Position numbers and translations under genes: made by a program. From positions 1,054,001 to 1,118,000 of the forward strand of contig NZ_VSKK01000001.1 of NCBI RefSeq assembly GCF_008086205.1: 64,000 nucleotides of DNA, written 5' to 3'. The notes below the pieces were generated by a model that saw only the letters and a program-made list of their open reading frames with translations, made no database searches and was not told where the DNA came from. Source of the stretch: Bizionia myxarmorum. GTDB taxonomy: Bacteria > Bacteroidota > Bacteroidia > Flavobacteriales > Flavobacteriaceae. Below are positions 35,486-44,761 of this stretch, one piece after another; the stretch's first letter is position 1; every line of letters starts with the position of its first letter.

Positions 35486-35980
35486 ATGAGTACATATAAA
35501 AAAGCCTATATAGCAGGCGGTTGTTTTTGGGGAATGGAAGATTTATTCCGCACACAAAATGGGATAAAAGATACTGAAGTAGGTTATTTAGGTGGCCAAA
35601 ATGAAAATCCAACGTATAAAAATCATCCAGGTCACGCCGAAGGGATAGAGATAACATATGATGCGAATGAAACAACATTTAAGCATATTTTGGACTACTT
35701 TTTCCGCATTCATAATCCAACAACTATAGATAGACAAGGTAATGATTTAGGTTCTAGCTACCGGTCTACTATATTTTTTCAAAATGAAGAAGAAAAGGAA
35801 GATGCCAAAGAACTAATTAAAATTGTAAACGATTCTAATAAATGGGACGCTGATGTAGTTACTACTTTAGAGCCATTCACAAAATTTTGGGCTGCAGAAC
35901 CAGAACATCAAGATTATTTGGTAAGAAAACCAGACGGTTATACTTGTCATTTTGAGCGTTTCACGGATAGTTTTATTTAA
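35486..35980 (+). CDS. msrA: peptide-methionine (S)-S-oxide reductase MsrA (copy 2)
   Basis: A 164-residue enzyme with GGCFWGMEDLF (Cys near 14; Gly where copy 1 has Cys), GGQNENPTYKNHPGHAE, SSYRSTIFF near 90 and EPEHQDYL near 139. CFWG marks a different MsrA subtype from copy 1, probably with a different resolving route (YTC near the end). It lies 149 bp after selO. Confidence 0.92.
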   Translation: MSTYKKAYIAGGCFWGMEDLFRTQNGIKDTEVGYLGGQNENPTYKNHPGHAEGIEITYDANETTFKHILDYFFRIHNPTTIDRQGNDLGSSYRSTIFFQNEEEKEDAKELIKIVNDSNKWDADVVTTLEPFTKFWAAEPEHQDYLVRKPDGYTCHFERFTDSFI

Positions 35981-36023
35981 AAAACGCGTTTTGATAAAAG
36001 TTGCATCTAACTAAACGAAGACT

Positions 36024-36308
36024 ATGAAAGCCATATGGAATAATCAGATCATCGCAGAAAGTAAGGATACCGTTGTAATAGAAAACAACCATTATTTCCC
36101 GCATGATAGTATTAAAAAAGATTTTTTTAAACCTAGTAAAATGCATTCAACATGTCCTTGGAAAGGAAAAGCGTCTTATTATACATTAGAAGTGGATGGT
36201 AAACAGAATACCGATGCAGCTTGGTTTTATCCAGAAGTTTCTGAACTAGCAAAAGGCATAAAAAATCATGTTGCTTTTTGGAAAGGTGTTGAGGTTGTAA
36301 AAGATTAA
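36024..36308 (+). CDS. DUF427 family protein
   Basis: A 94-residue protein with the DUF427 pattern: IAESKDTVVIENNHYFP near 10, PSKMHSTCPWKGKASYYTL near 37, ELAKGIKNHVAFWKGVEV near 72. The domain is a small beta-sandwich of unknown function. It lies 3 bp from the next gene, inside the stress island, so it is probably co-regulated with it. Confidence 0.85.
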   Translation: MKAIWNNQIIAESKDTVVIENNHYFPHDSIKKDFFKPSKMHSTCPWKGKASYYTLEVDGKQNTDAAWFYPEVSELAKGIKNHVAFWKGVEVVKD

Positions 36309-36311
36309 TTT

Positions 36312-36857
36312 ATGAAATTTGTTGAAAAAATAGCATTTGGAGGAGGCTGTCATTGGTGTACAGAAGCTGTTTTTCAAGCTTTAATTGGTGTTCAAAAAGT
36401 AGAGCAAGGTTATGTAGCATCCACGGGAAAAAATAGTGGGTTTTCAGAAGCGGTTATTGTGCATTTTAATGCAGATGATATTTTGCTTAACGTTTTAATT
36501 GAAATTCATTTGTATACACACAAAAGCACTTCCAACCACAGCAGGCGCGATAAATATCGTTCTGCTGTGTATTTTTATTCTGAAGCACAAAAACTGCAAA
36601 CATGGCAAATCATTGAAAGTTTTCAAATAGATTTTAACGATAAATTGATAACGCAAGTTTTACCATTTTCAGAATTTAAAGCCTCTCGTGAAGATATTCA
36701 GAATTACTATCAAAAAAATCCGGAGAAACCATTTTGTGAAACCTTTATCAACCCAAAACTTCAATTGCTTTTAAAACAATTTTCAGCCTATACCAATCCC
36801 AACACATTAAAACATTTAATAAGAAATGAAAAACACCAAGCTAGATATTCCGAATAA
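36312..36857 (+). CDS. divergent MsrA-like protein (copy 3)
   Basis: A 181-residue MsrA homologue with altered motifs: GGGCHWCTEAVF in place of GCFWC/G, shortened loop after GYVAS, KYRSAVYF kept near 77, and the usual EHQDYY region replaced by SREDIQNYY. The Phe-to-His change sits beside the catalytic Cys. It may act on a different sulfoxide or be weakly active. It overlaps the next gene by 32 nt, so expression is tightly linked. Confidence 0.75.
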   Translation: MKFVEKIAFGGGCHWCTEAVFQALIGVQKVEQGYVASTGKNSGFSEAVIVHFNADDILLNVLIEIHLYTHKSTSNHSRRDKYRSAVYFYSEAQKLQTWQIIESFQIDFNDKLITQVLPFSEFKASREDIQNYYQKNPEKPFCETFINPKLQLLLKQFSAYTNPNTLKHLIRNEKHQARYSE

Positions 36858-38043
36858 AAACGGTCATAAACTTCAAGCTTATTTGGAGTTACCCGCCAAT
36901 CAAAAACCGAATTATTATGCCATTTTTGCACACTGTTTCACCTGTTCTAGTACTTTAAGTGCCGTAAAAAATATTAGTCGTGAATTAACTAAACATGGTT
37001 TTGGCGTTGTCCGTTTTGATTTTACAGGTTTGGGTAGGAGTGAAGGTGAATTTTCAGAAAGTCATTTTTCAGCTAACGTTGACGACTTACTATCTGTAAA
37101 CTCCTATTTGGAAGAAAATTACAAAGCACCTAGTTTGTTAGTTGGTCATTCTTTGGGTGGTGCGGCTGTTATTGTAGCTGCATCTAAATTAAATAACATA
37201 AAAGCAGTAGCTACAATGGGTGCTCCTGCAACCGTTGGACACGTTACAAAACTATTTTCGCATGGTTTAGATGCTGTTGAAGAAAAAGGTGAAGTTGAAG
37301 TTAATATTGGTGGTAGACCATTTAAAATCAACCAAGAATTTGTGGACGATTTCAGTAAAATAGATCTACCAGAAATCACCAAAAATTTACGAAAACCGTT
37401 GCTAATTATGCATTCGCCATTTGATAAAATTGTAAGTATTGATAATGCCGAAAAATTATATCTCAATGCCCATCATCCTAAAAGTTTCATCAGTTTGGAT
37501 GGCGCAGATCACTTATTAAGCAATTCAAAAGACAGTCAATATGTGGGAAATATTATAGGATCATGGGTACAACGCTATTTTGAGCCGCAAGAAAATATTT
37601 TGTTGGACACGGAAGGTGAACAATTAGTAGCGCATTTAAATTTACAAGAAGATAATTTCACCACATCTATACAAACTAAAGAACATTCTATGATTGCTGA
37701 CGAGCCAAAATCTGCTGGTGGCGATGATTATGGTCCCTCACCTTACGATTATTTATGTGCAGGTCTGGCAGCTTGCACCGTAATGACTTTGAAACTATAT
37801 GCTGAACGTAAGAAGTGGGATTTAAAGGAAGTTTTTGCTTATATTACTTACTCCAAAAAACATAGCGATGATTTAAAACTGGATTTAGACAAACCATTAC
37901 GTTTGGATTATGTGCAAAAACGCTTAAAATTTGTAGGGAATCTGGATGACGCTCAAAAACAACGTTTAATGGAAATTTCTTCAAAATGTCCTGTGCATAA
38001 AACCTTGCAAAACGAAGTAATTATAGAAACTGAACTTGTATAA
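36826..38043 (+). CDS. alpha/beta-hydrolase fused to OsmC-type peroxidase
   Basis: A 405-residue fusion. Residues 1-255 are an alpha/beta-hydrolase with nucleophile elbow GHSLGG (about 106), an Asp near DKIVS and His in ADHLLS. Residues 275-405 are OsmC/Ohr-like: SAGGDDYGPSPYDYLCAGLAACTVMT near 300 and SSKCPVHK near 390, with the two Cys expected of a thiol peroxidase. This domain pair is known in bacteria; the natural substrate is unclear, but the OsmC half fits organic peroxide removal. Ends just before egtB. Confidence 0.88.
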   Translation: MKNTKLDIPNKNGHKLQAYLELPANQKPNYYAIFAHCFTCSSTLSAVKNISRELTKHGFGVVRFDFTGLGRSEGEFSESHFSANVDDLLSVNSYLEENYKAPSLLVGHSLGGAAVIVAASKLNNIKAVATMGAPATVGHVTKLFSHGLDAVEEKGEVEVNIGGRPFKINQEFVDDFSKIDLPEITKNLRKPLLIMHSPFDKIVSIDNAEKLYLNAHHPKSFISLDGADHLLSNSKDSQYVGNIIGSWVQRYFEPQENILLDTEGEQLVAHLNLQEDNFTTSIQTKEHSMIADEPKSAGGDDYGPSPYDYLCAGLAACTVMTLKLYAERKKWDLKEVFAYITYSKKHSDDLKLDLDKPLRLDYVQKRLKFVGNLDDAQKQRLMEISSKCPVHKTLQNEVIIETELV

Positions 38044-39189
38044 ATGACTATAAAAGAACAATACCAATACACCAGAAACCGCTTTTTAGAGATTTGTAAG
38101 CCTTTAAAAACGGAAGATTATTCGGTGCAACCTGCTGTTTTCGTGTCACCACCAAAATGGCATTTAGCCCATTCTACTTGGTTTTTTGAGCAGTTTGTGC
38201 TTTGTAAGTTTGTTAAAGATTATCAAGTTTTTGACGCGGATTTCGCCTATTTATTTAATAGTTATTACAACAATGCTGGAAAACGTGTTTTACGCCCAAA
38301 TAGAGGTTTAATGACCCGTCCATCTGTTGATGAAGTCTATGAATATCGCGCTTTTATAGATGAAAAAATGACGGCGTTTTTAAACAATAACCCATCAGAA
38401 GATGCTTTGTCAATTGTAGAATTAGGCATTAATCATGAACAGCAACATCAAGAGTTGTTTTATTATGACATTACCTATATTTTAGGAAATCAGCCCACAT
38501 TCCCAGCAATCGAGAATAAAGTTGAATTACAACCAGTTTTAAATACTGCTGAATTTATGAAAATTTCAAAAGGACTATATGAAATTGGACATAAAAGAAA
38601 CGGCTTTTCTTATGATAACGAATTAGGGAATCATCAAGTTTATCTTCAGGATTTTGAAATTAGTGATCAACTCGTCACAAATGGTGAGTATCTAGAATTC
38701 ATAAAAGCGGGTGGCTATCAAAATTTTAATTTATGGCATGCTGAAGGTTGGGACTTTATCCGACAAAACGCTATCTCAGCGCCTTTGTATTGGCACGAGG
38801 TAGAGGGTGTTTGGCATCATTACACCTTAAATGGGTTTATGCCTGTTGAAAAAATGAAGCCCGTTACACACATCAGTTTTTACGAAGCTTTTGCATTTGC
38901 AGAATGGAAGCAGATGCGTTTACCAACCGAATTTGAATGGGAAGTGGCATCCAAAAATTTCAATTATGGCCAGCTTTGGGAATGGACTAATAGCGCCTAT
39001 TTGCCCTATCCCAATTTTAGCAAAGCGCCAGGTGCTTTGGGCGAGTATAATGGTAAATTTATGATTAATCAAATGGTGCTTCGAGGTGCTTCGGTCGCAA
39101 CCGTAAAAAACCACAGTAGACATACCTACCGAAATTTTTTTCATCCAGACATGAGATGGCAATTTTCGGGTATTAGACTAGTAAAATAA
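38044..39189 (+). CDS. egtB: ergothioneine synthase-type sulfoxide synthase EgtB
   Basis: A 381-residue non-heme iron enzyme. The DinB-like N-terminal half has HLAHSTWFFE near 40 and HEQQHQE (HX3HXE iron site) near 135. The C-terminal half is an FGE-sulfatase-type domain (LPTEFEWEVA, LWEWTNSAY, VLRGASVAT). EgtB joins trimethylhistidine (hercynine) to a thiol with O2. The next gene is egtD. egtA, egtC and egtE are absent, so cysteine may be used directly, or other lyases complete the path. Confidence 0.88.
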   Translation: MTIKEQYQYTRNRFLEICKPLKTEDYSVQPAVFVSPPKWHLAHSTWFFEQFVLCKFVKDYQVFDADFAYLFNSYYNNAGKRVLRPNRGLMTRPSVDEVYEYRAFIDEKMTAFLNNNPSEDALSIVELGINHEQQHQELFYYDITYILGNQPTFPAIENKVELQPVLNTAEFMKISKGLYEIGHKRNGFSYDNELGNHQVYLQDFEISDQLVTNGEYLEFIKAGGYQNFNLWHAEGWDFIRQNAISAPLYWHEVEGVWHHYTLNGFMPVEKMKPVTHISFYEAFAFAEWKQMRLPTEFEWEVASKNFNYGQLWEWTNSAYLPYPNFSKAPGALGEYNGKFMINQMVLRGASVATVKNHSRHTYRNFFHPDMRWQFSGIRLVK

Positions 39190-39190
39190 T

Positions 39191-40129
39191 ATGAATAGAA
39201 ATTTTGCAAAAGACGTTGTTGAAGGGTTAACGGCTAAAGAAAAACAGTTGCCCTCTAAATATTTTTATGATGATAATGGGAGTCGCATTTTTCAGGAAAT
39301 AATGAATATGCCTGATTATTATTTAACTGATTCTGAATTTGAAATATTATCACTTCAAGCCAAACAAATTGTTGATGCATTAGGTTTTGATAAATCTTTC
39401 AACATTATTGAACTAGGAGCTGGTGATGGTTTTAAAACCTTCAAATTATTAGAATATCTTGTGGGTCAAAACATCAGTTTTCATTATGTTCCCATTGATA
39501 TTTCAGAAGAAGCCATTGATATTCTTTCCAAAAAACTTCAAGATAGATTACCAAAATTATCCATAAAACCACAGGTAGGTGATTATTTTGAAATATTAAA
39601 TGACATGAGCAAATCTGATACACCCAGTTTACTGCTCTTTTTAGGAAGTAATATTGGTAATTACTTAAAAGAGGATGCTATAGATTTGCTGAAACTTTTT
39701 AATAAAACCATGAATTCTGGTGATAAACTTTTAATAGGGTTGGATTTGAAGAAAAATCCCATTACAATTCGGAATGCTTATGATGACAAAGAAGGGATCA
39801 CCAAACGTTTTAATATTAATTTATTAATTCGAATGAATCGAGAATTGGATGCCGATTTTAAAATAGACGACTTCGATTTTTATTGCTATTACAATCCGGA
39901 AACCGGACGCGTAAAAAGTTATATTGTCAGTTTGAAAAAACAAACCGTTTTGATTAAAAAATTAGATAAAGTAATAGAATTTGACCAAAACGAACTTATT
40001 TGGACGGAATTATCGAAAAAATACGATCTTTCAGAGATTGAAAAATTAGCAGAAATATCCGGATTTAAAACCAAATCACACTTTTTAGATTGTAAACATT
40101 ATTTTACTGATAGTCTTTGGGAAAAATAA
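39191..40129 (+). CDS. egtD: histidine N-alpha-methyltransferase EgtD
   Basis: A 312-residue SAM-dependent enzyme that trimethylates L-histidine to hercynine. Motifs: PSKYFYDDNGSRIFQEIMNMPDYYLTDSE near 20, ELGAGDGFKT (SAM site) near 75, FLGSNIGNY near 148. It follows egtB by 1 nt. Length fits the family (about 320). Confidence 0.9.
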   Translation: MNRNFAKDVVEGLTAKEKQLPSKYFYDDNGSRIFQEIMNMPDYYLTDSEFEILSLQAKQIVDALGFDKSFNIIELGAGDGFKTFKLLEYLVGQNISFHYVPIDISEEAIDILSKKLQDRLPKLSIKPQVGDYFEILNDMSKSDTPSLLLFLGSNIGNYLKEDAIDLLKLFNKTMNSGDKLLIGLDLKKNPITIRNAYDDKEGITKRFNINLLIRMNRELDADFKIDDFDFYCYYNPETGRVKSYIVSLKKQTVLIKKLDKVIEFDQNELIWTELSKKYDLSEIEKLAEISGFKTKSHFLDCKHYFTDSLWEK

Positions 40130-40174
40130 TTGTTCATTTGTATAGTTTTATAAAAAATTGAGCGTACCAAAAGC

Positions 40175-43100
40175 ATGAAAAACCCGTATAAGTTAGGTTT
40201 TAGTTTTATTTTCCTCATTTCCTTTTACGGTTGTGCTACATTTAAAACGCAGTACAAAGAACCTTTTGTGCCAGTTTCAGAAACGAATAAAACGATTGAT
40301 CATAGCTTTTATCTTATTGGTGATGCCGGAAATTCGCCCATAGGTACAAAAACTGATGCGCTTCAAGCTTTTGAAAACGCATTAAATAAAGCCGATAAAA
40401 ATAGTTCAGCCTTTTTTTTAGGAGACAATATTTATCCAAGAGGGTTACCTGAAGAAACGTCCGAAAGTTATGCCTTCGCTAAGCACCAATTGGATGTTCA
40501 AATTGATGCCGTAAAAAACTTTAAAGGAAAAACTATTTTTTTGCCAGGAAATCATGATTGGTATTCGGATGGATTAATAGGGTTGGAGCGCCAAGAGAAA
40601 TATATAGATAGCGCATTAGGGAAAAATTCCTTTTTGCCTGAACATGGCTGTCCTATTGAAAACGAAACCATTACCGATGACATTGAATTAATTTATGTAG
40701 ATGCTAAATGGTACATGGTCAATTGGGACAAGCATCCAACACTAAATGATAAATGCGAAATTAAAACACGCGATGCTTTTTTAGATGAATTTGAAAGTCG
40801 CATTAAAAAAGCGCGCGGCAAAACAACTATTGTTGCCATGCATCATCCTATTTTTACAAATGGACCACATGGCGGACAGTATAGTTTTATGGATCATATG
40901 AAGCCCCTTCCAATTTTAGGAACCTTAAAAAACATCTTAAGAAAAACAACAGGCATCAGTCCAGAAGATATTCAAAACAAACGTTATAACGATTTTAGAA
41001 AGCGGATTATAACCATAGCCCAGGAAAACGATCGCGTTATTTTCGTGGCTGGACATGATCATAATTTGCAGTATTTAGTGCAGGATAATTTAGTGCAAAT
41101 AATTAGTGGTTCAGGTTCCAAATCTACAGCAACCAGGAACGTAGGAAGTGGTTTGTTTTCATCTAGCGAACCCGGTTATGCTAGATTAGATGTTTTTAAA
41201 GATGGCTCGTCTGTAGTGCGTTTTATAGCGGCAAATGAAAACGCCGAATTATTTTCAAAAGAAATTCATAAACCTAAAATTCTGGCCGATCAAAATTATC
41301 CTCAAAACGTGCCACAAACAATTCAAGCTTCTATTTACACATCTGAAGAAACTGATAAGAGTCCTTTTTACAATTTTTTATGGGGTAAGCGTTATGCTCA
41401 AGAATATAGCACGCCTATTACCGTAAAAACGGTCATGCTAGATACGCTTTTTGGTGGTTTAAAACCAATTAGAAAAGGTGGTGGAACGCAATCAAATTCC
41501 TTGCGTTTAGCCGATTCAACAGGTCGAGAATATGTAATGCGCGGTTTACGAAAAAATGCTTTAAATTATATTCAAGCCTTTGCGTTTAAAGATCAATATG
41601 TGGAAGGTCAATTTGATGATACTGTTGCTGAAGAATTAATTTTTCATGTGTTTTCTGGATCTTATCCATTTGCGCCTTTTGTAACAGCTACGCTATCGGA
41701 CGCTGTTGGTGTTTTGCATACCAATCCGGTTTTGTACTATGTGCCAAATCAAAAAGCAATTGAACCTTTTAATGATAGCTTTGGTGATGAATTGTATATG
41801 ATTGAAGAACATGCCGGTGATGATCATGGATATTTAAAGAGTTTTGCCTATTCCAATAAATTAATTGGAACAGATGATATGTTTGAAGAAATCAGATCAG
41901 ATGAAGATATTGTTATAGATGAAGCCGCTTATATTCGTGTTCGCTTATTTGATATGCTTATAGGGGATTGGGACAGGCATCATGACCAATGGCGCTGGGC
42001 GAAGACCGAAAAAAATGGCAAAACGGTTTATCTTCCTGTGCCTCGGGATCGCGATCAAGCATTTTCTAATATGAACGATGGTTTCATATTAGGAATAACC
42101 ACAGAAATACTTCAGCCAGCAAGACTTCTTCGGGGTTATGATAATGATTTAAATAGCCCGAAATGGTTTAATACGGAACCATATCCGCTGGATATGGCTT
42201 TGATAAGTCAATCAGCGAAAGCCGTTTGGGATGCACAAGTAAACTATATAACAACTAATTTAACCGATGCCGTTATAGAGGAAGCTTTCAAAAATATTCC
42301 CAGTGAATTACAAGGTAAAAACGTGGAAGATATTAAAGATAAATTGAAATCTAGACGTGCTAATCTTCAAGAAATATCAGACAAGTATTTTGCGTATGTG
42401 AATAAATTCGCCATGGTAAAAGGCACAGATAAAGATGATTATTTTGATATTGAACGTTTGCCTGATGGAAAAACAAGCGTTACTGCCTATCGAATTAAAA
42501 AAGGCGAAAAAAGCGACATATTTTTTCAGCGTACTTTTTCTAAAGACGAAACAAAAGAAATATGGATTTATGCTTTAGATGATAATGATGTTTTTCACGT
42601 GCATGGTAATGGAAATAAGTATATAAAATTACGATTAATCGGTGGACAAAATAATGACACCTACAATATTAAAAATGGTAGTAAAACCCATTTTTACGAT
42701 TATAAAACAAAAGAAAATACCTTTGAAACTGCTAAAGGTAGAAAGCATATTACCAATCGGTATAACATAAATACTTACAATTATTTAAAAATTAAGAATA
42801 ATACAAATCAGGCCATTCCAATTGTAGGGTATAATCCGGATGACGGAATTAAGCTCGGTTTAAGAGATACCTACACTATTTATGGTTTTGATAGAAATCC
42901 ATTCAGCGCTCAACATAGATTATCAGCTGCGTATTATTTTGCAACCTATGGTTTTGATGTCTCGTATAGAGGTGAATTTGCCAATGTAATTGGAGATTTT
43001 AATTTAGGACTTGATCTTGTTTTTACGAGTCCAAATTACAGTATTAACTTTTTTGGATTTGGGAATGAAACTCGAAATCCCAATGAAGATAATCACGATT

Positions 43101-43849
43101 TATATAATAAAGATTACAACCGGGTGAAATTGCAAACCTTTCGCTTTGCACCCTCATTAATTTATAAAGGGTTTTTAGATGGTGTATTTAAGTTAGGTTT
43201 GGCCTATGAAACCATTGAAGTAGAAAAAACAGATGGACGCTATATTAATGATTATTATTTAGCAAATTTATCACAAAGCAGCAACTCCTTTGTAGGCGCT
43301 TATGCTTCTTATCATTTTGAAAATCGCAATCATACGGCCTATCCATCTCTTGGGTTTGAAACGAATTTAAAATTGGGTTTTCGTACTAATTTAGATAAAT
43401 CCAAAAACATGGGTTATATCATTCCAGACGTTAGTTTCAATTATAATTTGGAACCCACCGGAAAATTAGTTCTAGCTACTAAATTAAAAGGACATATTAC
43501 ATTGGGTGATAATTATGAGTTTTATCAAGCAGCTTCCATTGGTGCATCTGATGGGCTTCGTGGCTTTCGAAATCAGCGTTTCACAGGAAAAAATTCCTTT
43601 TACCAATTAACCGATTTACGCTTTATGTTCAAAAAAGTGAAAACAGGTGTTTTACCTATCAATTTAGGCGTGTACTCTGGCGTAGATTATGGTCGCGTTT
43701 GGATGAAAGAAGATCCTTCAGAAAAATGGCATAATTCTTATGGTGGTGGCGTATTGCTTATAGCAGCCGAAGTTTTTACCGGGAATATTTCACTGTTTAA
43801 TAGTAATGAAGGTTTACGTTTTGCCTTTTCATTAGGATTAAATTTCTAA
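40175..43849 (+). CDS. metallophosphoesterase + kinase-like segment + outer-membrane barrel fusion
   Basis: A 1224-residue protein with an export signal (Cys about 20, possible lipoprotein). Residues 45-350: calcineurin-type phosphoesterase, with GDAGNSP, GDNIYPRG, GNHDWY, MHHP and GHDHNL in order. Residues about 430-690: a segment like FAM20/PI-kinase catalytic cores: REYVMRGLRKN, then IGDWDRHHDQW near 596 and PRDRDQAF near 625, set about 25 residues apart as in FAM20. Residues about 880-1224: Omp85/BamA-like barrel ending in Phe (GLNF). The kinase-like reading is from motif shape only. No other known fusion of these three is claimed. Confidence 0.75.
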   Translation: MKNPYKLGFSFIFLISFYGCATFKTQYKEPFVPVSETNKTIDHSFYLIGDAGNSPIGTKTDALQAFENALNKADKNSSAFFLGDNIYPRGLPEETSESYAFAKHQLDVQIDAVKNFKGKTIFLPGNHDWYSDGLIGLERQEKYIDSALGKNSFLPEHGCPIENETITDDIELIYVDAKWYMVNWDKHPTLNDKCEIKTRDAFLDEFESRIKKARGKTTIVAMHHPIFTNGPHGGQYSFMDHMKPLPILGTLKNILRKTTGISPEDIQNKRYNDFRKRIITIAQENDRVIFVAGHDHNLQYLVQDNLVQIISGSGSKSTATRNVGSGLFSSSEPGYARLDVFKDGSSVVRFIAANENAELFSKEIHKPKILADQNYPQNVPQTIQASIYTSEETDKSPFYNFLWGKRYAQEYSTPITVKTVMLDTLFGGLKPIRKGGGTQSNSLRLADSTGREYVMRGLRKNALNYIQAFAFKDQYVEGQFDDTVAEELIFHVFSGSYPFAPFVTATLSDAVGVLHTNPVLYYVPNQKAIEPFNDSFGDELYMIEEHAGDDHGYLKSFAYSNKLIGTDDMFEEIRSDEDIVIDEAAYIRVRLFDMLIGDWDRHHDQWRWAKTEKNGKTVYLPVPRDRDQAFSNMNDGFILGITTEILQPARLLRGYDNDLNSPKWFNTEPYPLDMALISQSAKAVWDAQVNYITTNLTDAVIEEAFKNIPSELQGKNVEDIKDKLKSRRANLQEISDKYFAYVNKFAMVKGTDKDDYFDIERLPDGKTSVTAYRIKKGEKSDIFFQRTFSKDETKEIWIYALDDNDVFHVHGNGNKYIKLRLIGGQNNDTYNIKNGSKTHFYDYKTKENTFETAKGRKHITNRYNINTYNYLKIKNNTNQAIPIVGYNPDDGIKLGLRDTYTIYGFDRNPFSAQHRLSAAYYFATYGFDVSYRGEFANVIGDFNLGLDLVFTSPNYSINFFGFGNETRNPNEDNHDLYNKDYNRVKLQTFRFAPSLIYKGFLDGVFKLGLAYETIEVEKTDGRYINDYYLANLSQSSNSFVGAYASYHFENRNHTAYPSLGFETNLKLGFRTNLDKSKNMGYIIPDVSFNYNLEPTGKLVLATKLKGHITLGDNYEFYQAASIGASDGLRGFRNQRFTGKNSFYQLTDLRFMFKKVKTGVLPINLGVYSGVDYGRVWMKEDPSEKWHNSYGGGVLLIAAEVFTGNISLFNSNEGLRFAFSLGLNF

Positions 43850-43891
43850 AACCACCGTTAAAAATAATATCTTGTAAAAAAATTAAATTTT

Positions 43892-44761
43892 ATGAATTCT
43901 GTAGATAACTTGTTACATATTCTTGAATTGAAACATATTAAAGAAAATCAATTTGAAGGGGTGAGTGAAACCGTTGGAAGTCCTAATGTTTTCGGCGGAC
44001 AAGTGTTAGCGCAATCGTTAAATGCAGCTTACAGAACCATTACGAATGGACGGGTTTTAAATTCCTTGCATTCCTATTTTTTGGAGGCAGGACATTTGGA
44101 TTATCCTATAAATTATGATGTCACCATCGTTCGTGATGGCGGCAGTTTTTCCGTACGTCGCGTTACTGCCACACAGAAAGAGCAAACTATTTTTATATTA
44201 TCGGCGTCATTTCATAAAGCAGAAGAAGGGTATGAACATCAAATTACTATGAAATCAGATTTGAAGCAGCCTGAACATTTGATGAGTTGGAATGATATTT
44301 TAGACCAATTTGGCAGTATGCTGCCATCCAAAACAAAGTCTTTTTTAGAAATTCCACGACCTGTAGATTTTAAGCCAACCGTACTTCCAAATCCATTTGA
44401 TAAGCAAGATTTACCGCCATTTGCAGATGTTTGGTTTAAGTTAAAAGGCGATGTGTCCAATTTAAGCTTGGCTATCAAACAACAAATTCTAACTTATATT
44501 TCAGATTATAATATTTTGTCGGTTGCACTTCAACCACACGCCAGCAAAGCTCATTGGGGAAATTTGCAAACAGCAAGTTTGGATCATTCCATGTGGTTTT
44601 TTAGGGAATTTGATTTTAATGATTGGCTACTATTTTCATTAGAAACGCCAAGCACTGGAAATGCCCGAGGTTTTGCCAAAGGAAACATCTTCACTAGAGA
44701 TGGTGTTTTGGTAGCTTCTGTTGCGCAAGAAGGTTTAATGCGTCCAATTCCCAAAACTTAA
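43892..44761 (+). CDS. tesB: acyl-CoA thioesterase II, TesB-like
   Basis: A 289-residue double-hotdog thioesterase. SPNVFGGQVLAQSLNAAYRT near 28, LHSYFLEAG near 60, LDHSMWFFREFDFNDWLL near 230, and GNARGFAKGNIF near 262 match TesB. It cleaves medium and long acyl-CoAs in the cytosol. Its stop overlaps the convergent lipoprotein by 4 bp. Confidence 0.9.
   Translation: MNSVDNLLHILELKHIKENQFEGVSETVGSPNVFGGQVLAQSLNAAYRTITNGRVLNSLHSYFLEAGHLDYPINYDVTIVRDGGSFSVRRVTATQKEQTIFILSASFHKAEEGYEHQITMKSDLKQPEHLMSWNDILDQFGSMLPSKTKSFLEIPRPVDFKPTVLPNPFDKQDLPPFADVWFKLKGDVSNLSLAIKQQILTYISDYNILSVALQPHASKAHWGNLQTASLDHSMWFFREFDFNDWLLFSLETPSTGNARGFAKGNIFTRDGVLVASVAQEGLMRPIPKT

Noticed and set aside
35343-35678. A 111-codon minus-strand frame over the second msrA
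   Set aside because: It is opposite a clear MsrA reading frame, and the protein is low-complexity and unlike any family.
39191-40129. Ovothiol synthase (OvoA) in place of EgtB/EgtD
   Set aside because: OvoA is a single chain with a fused methyltransferase. Here the sulfoxide synthase and the histidine methyltransferase are separate genes of EgtB and EgtD type.
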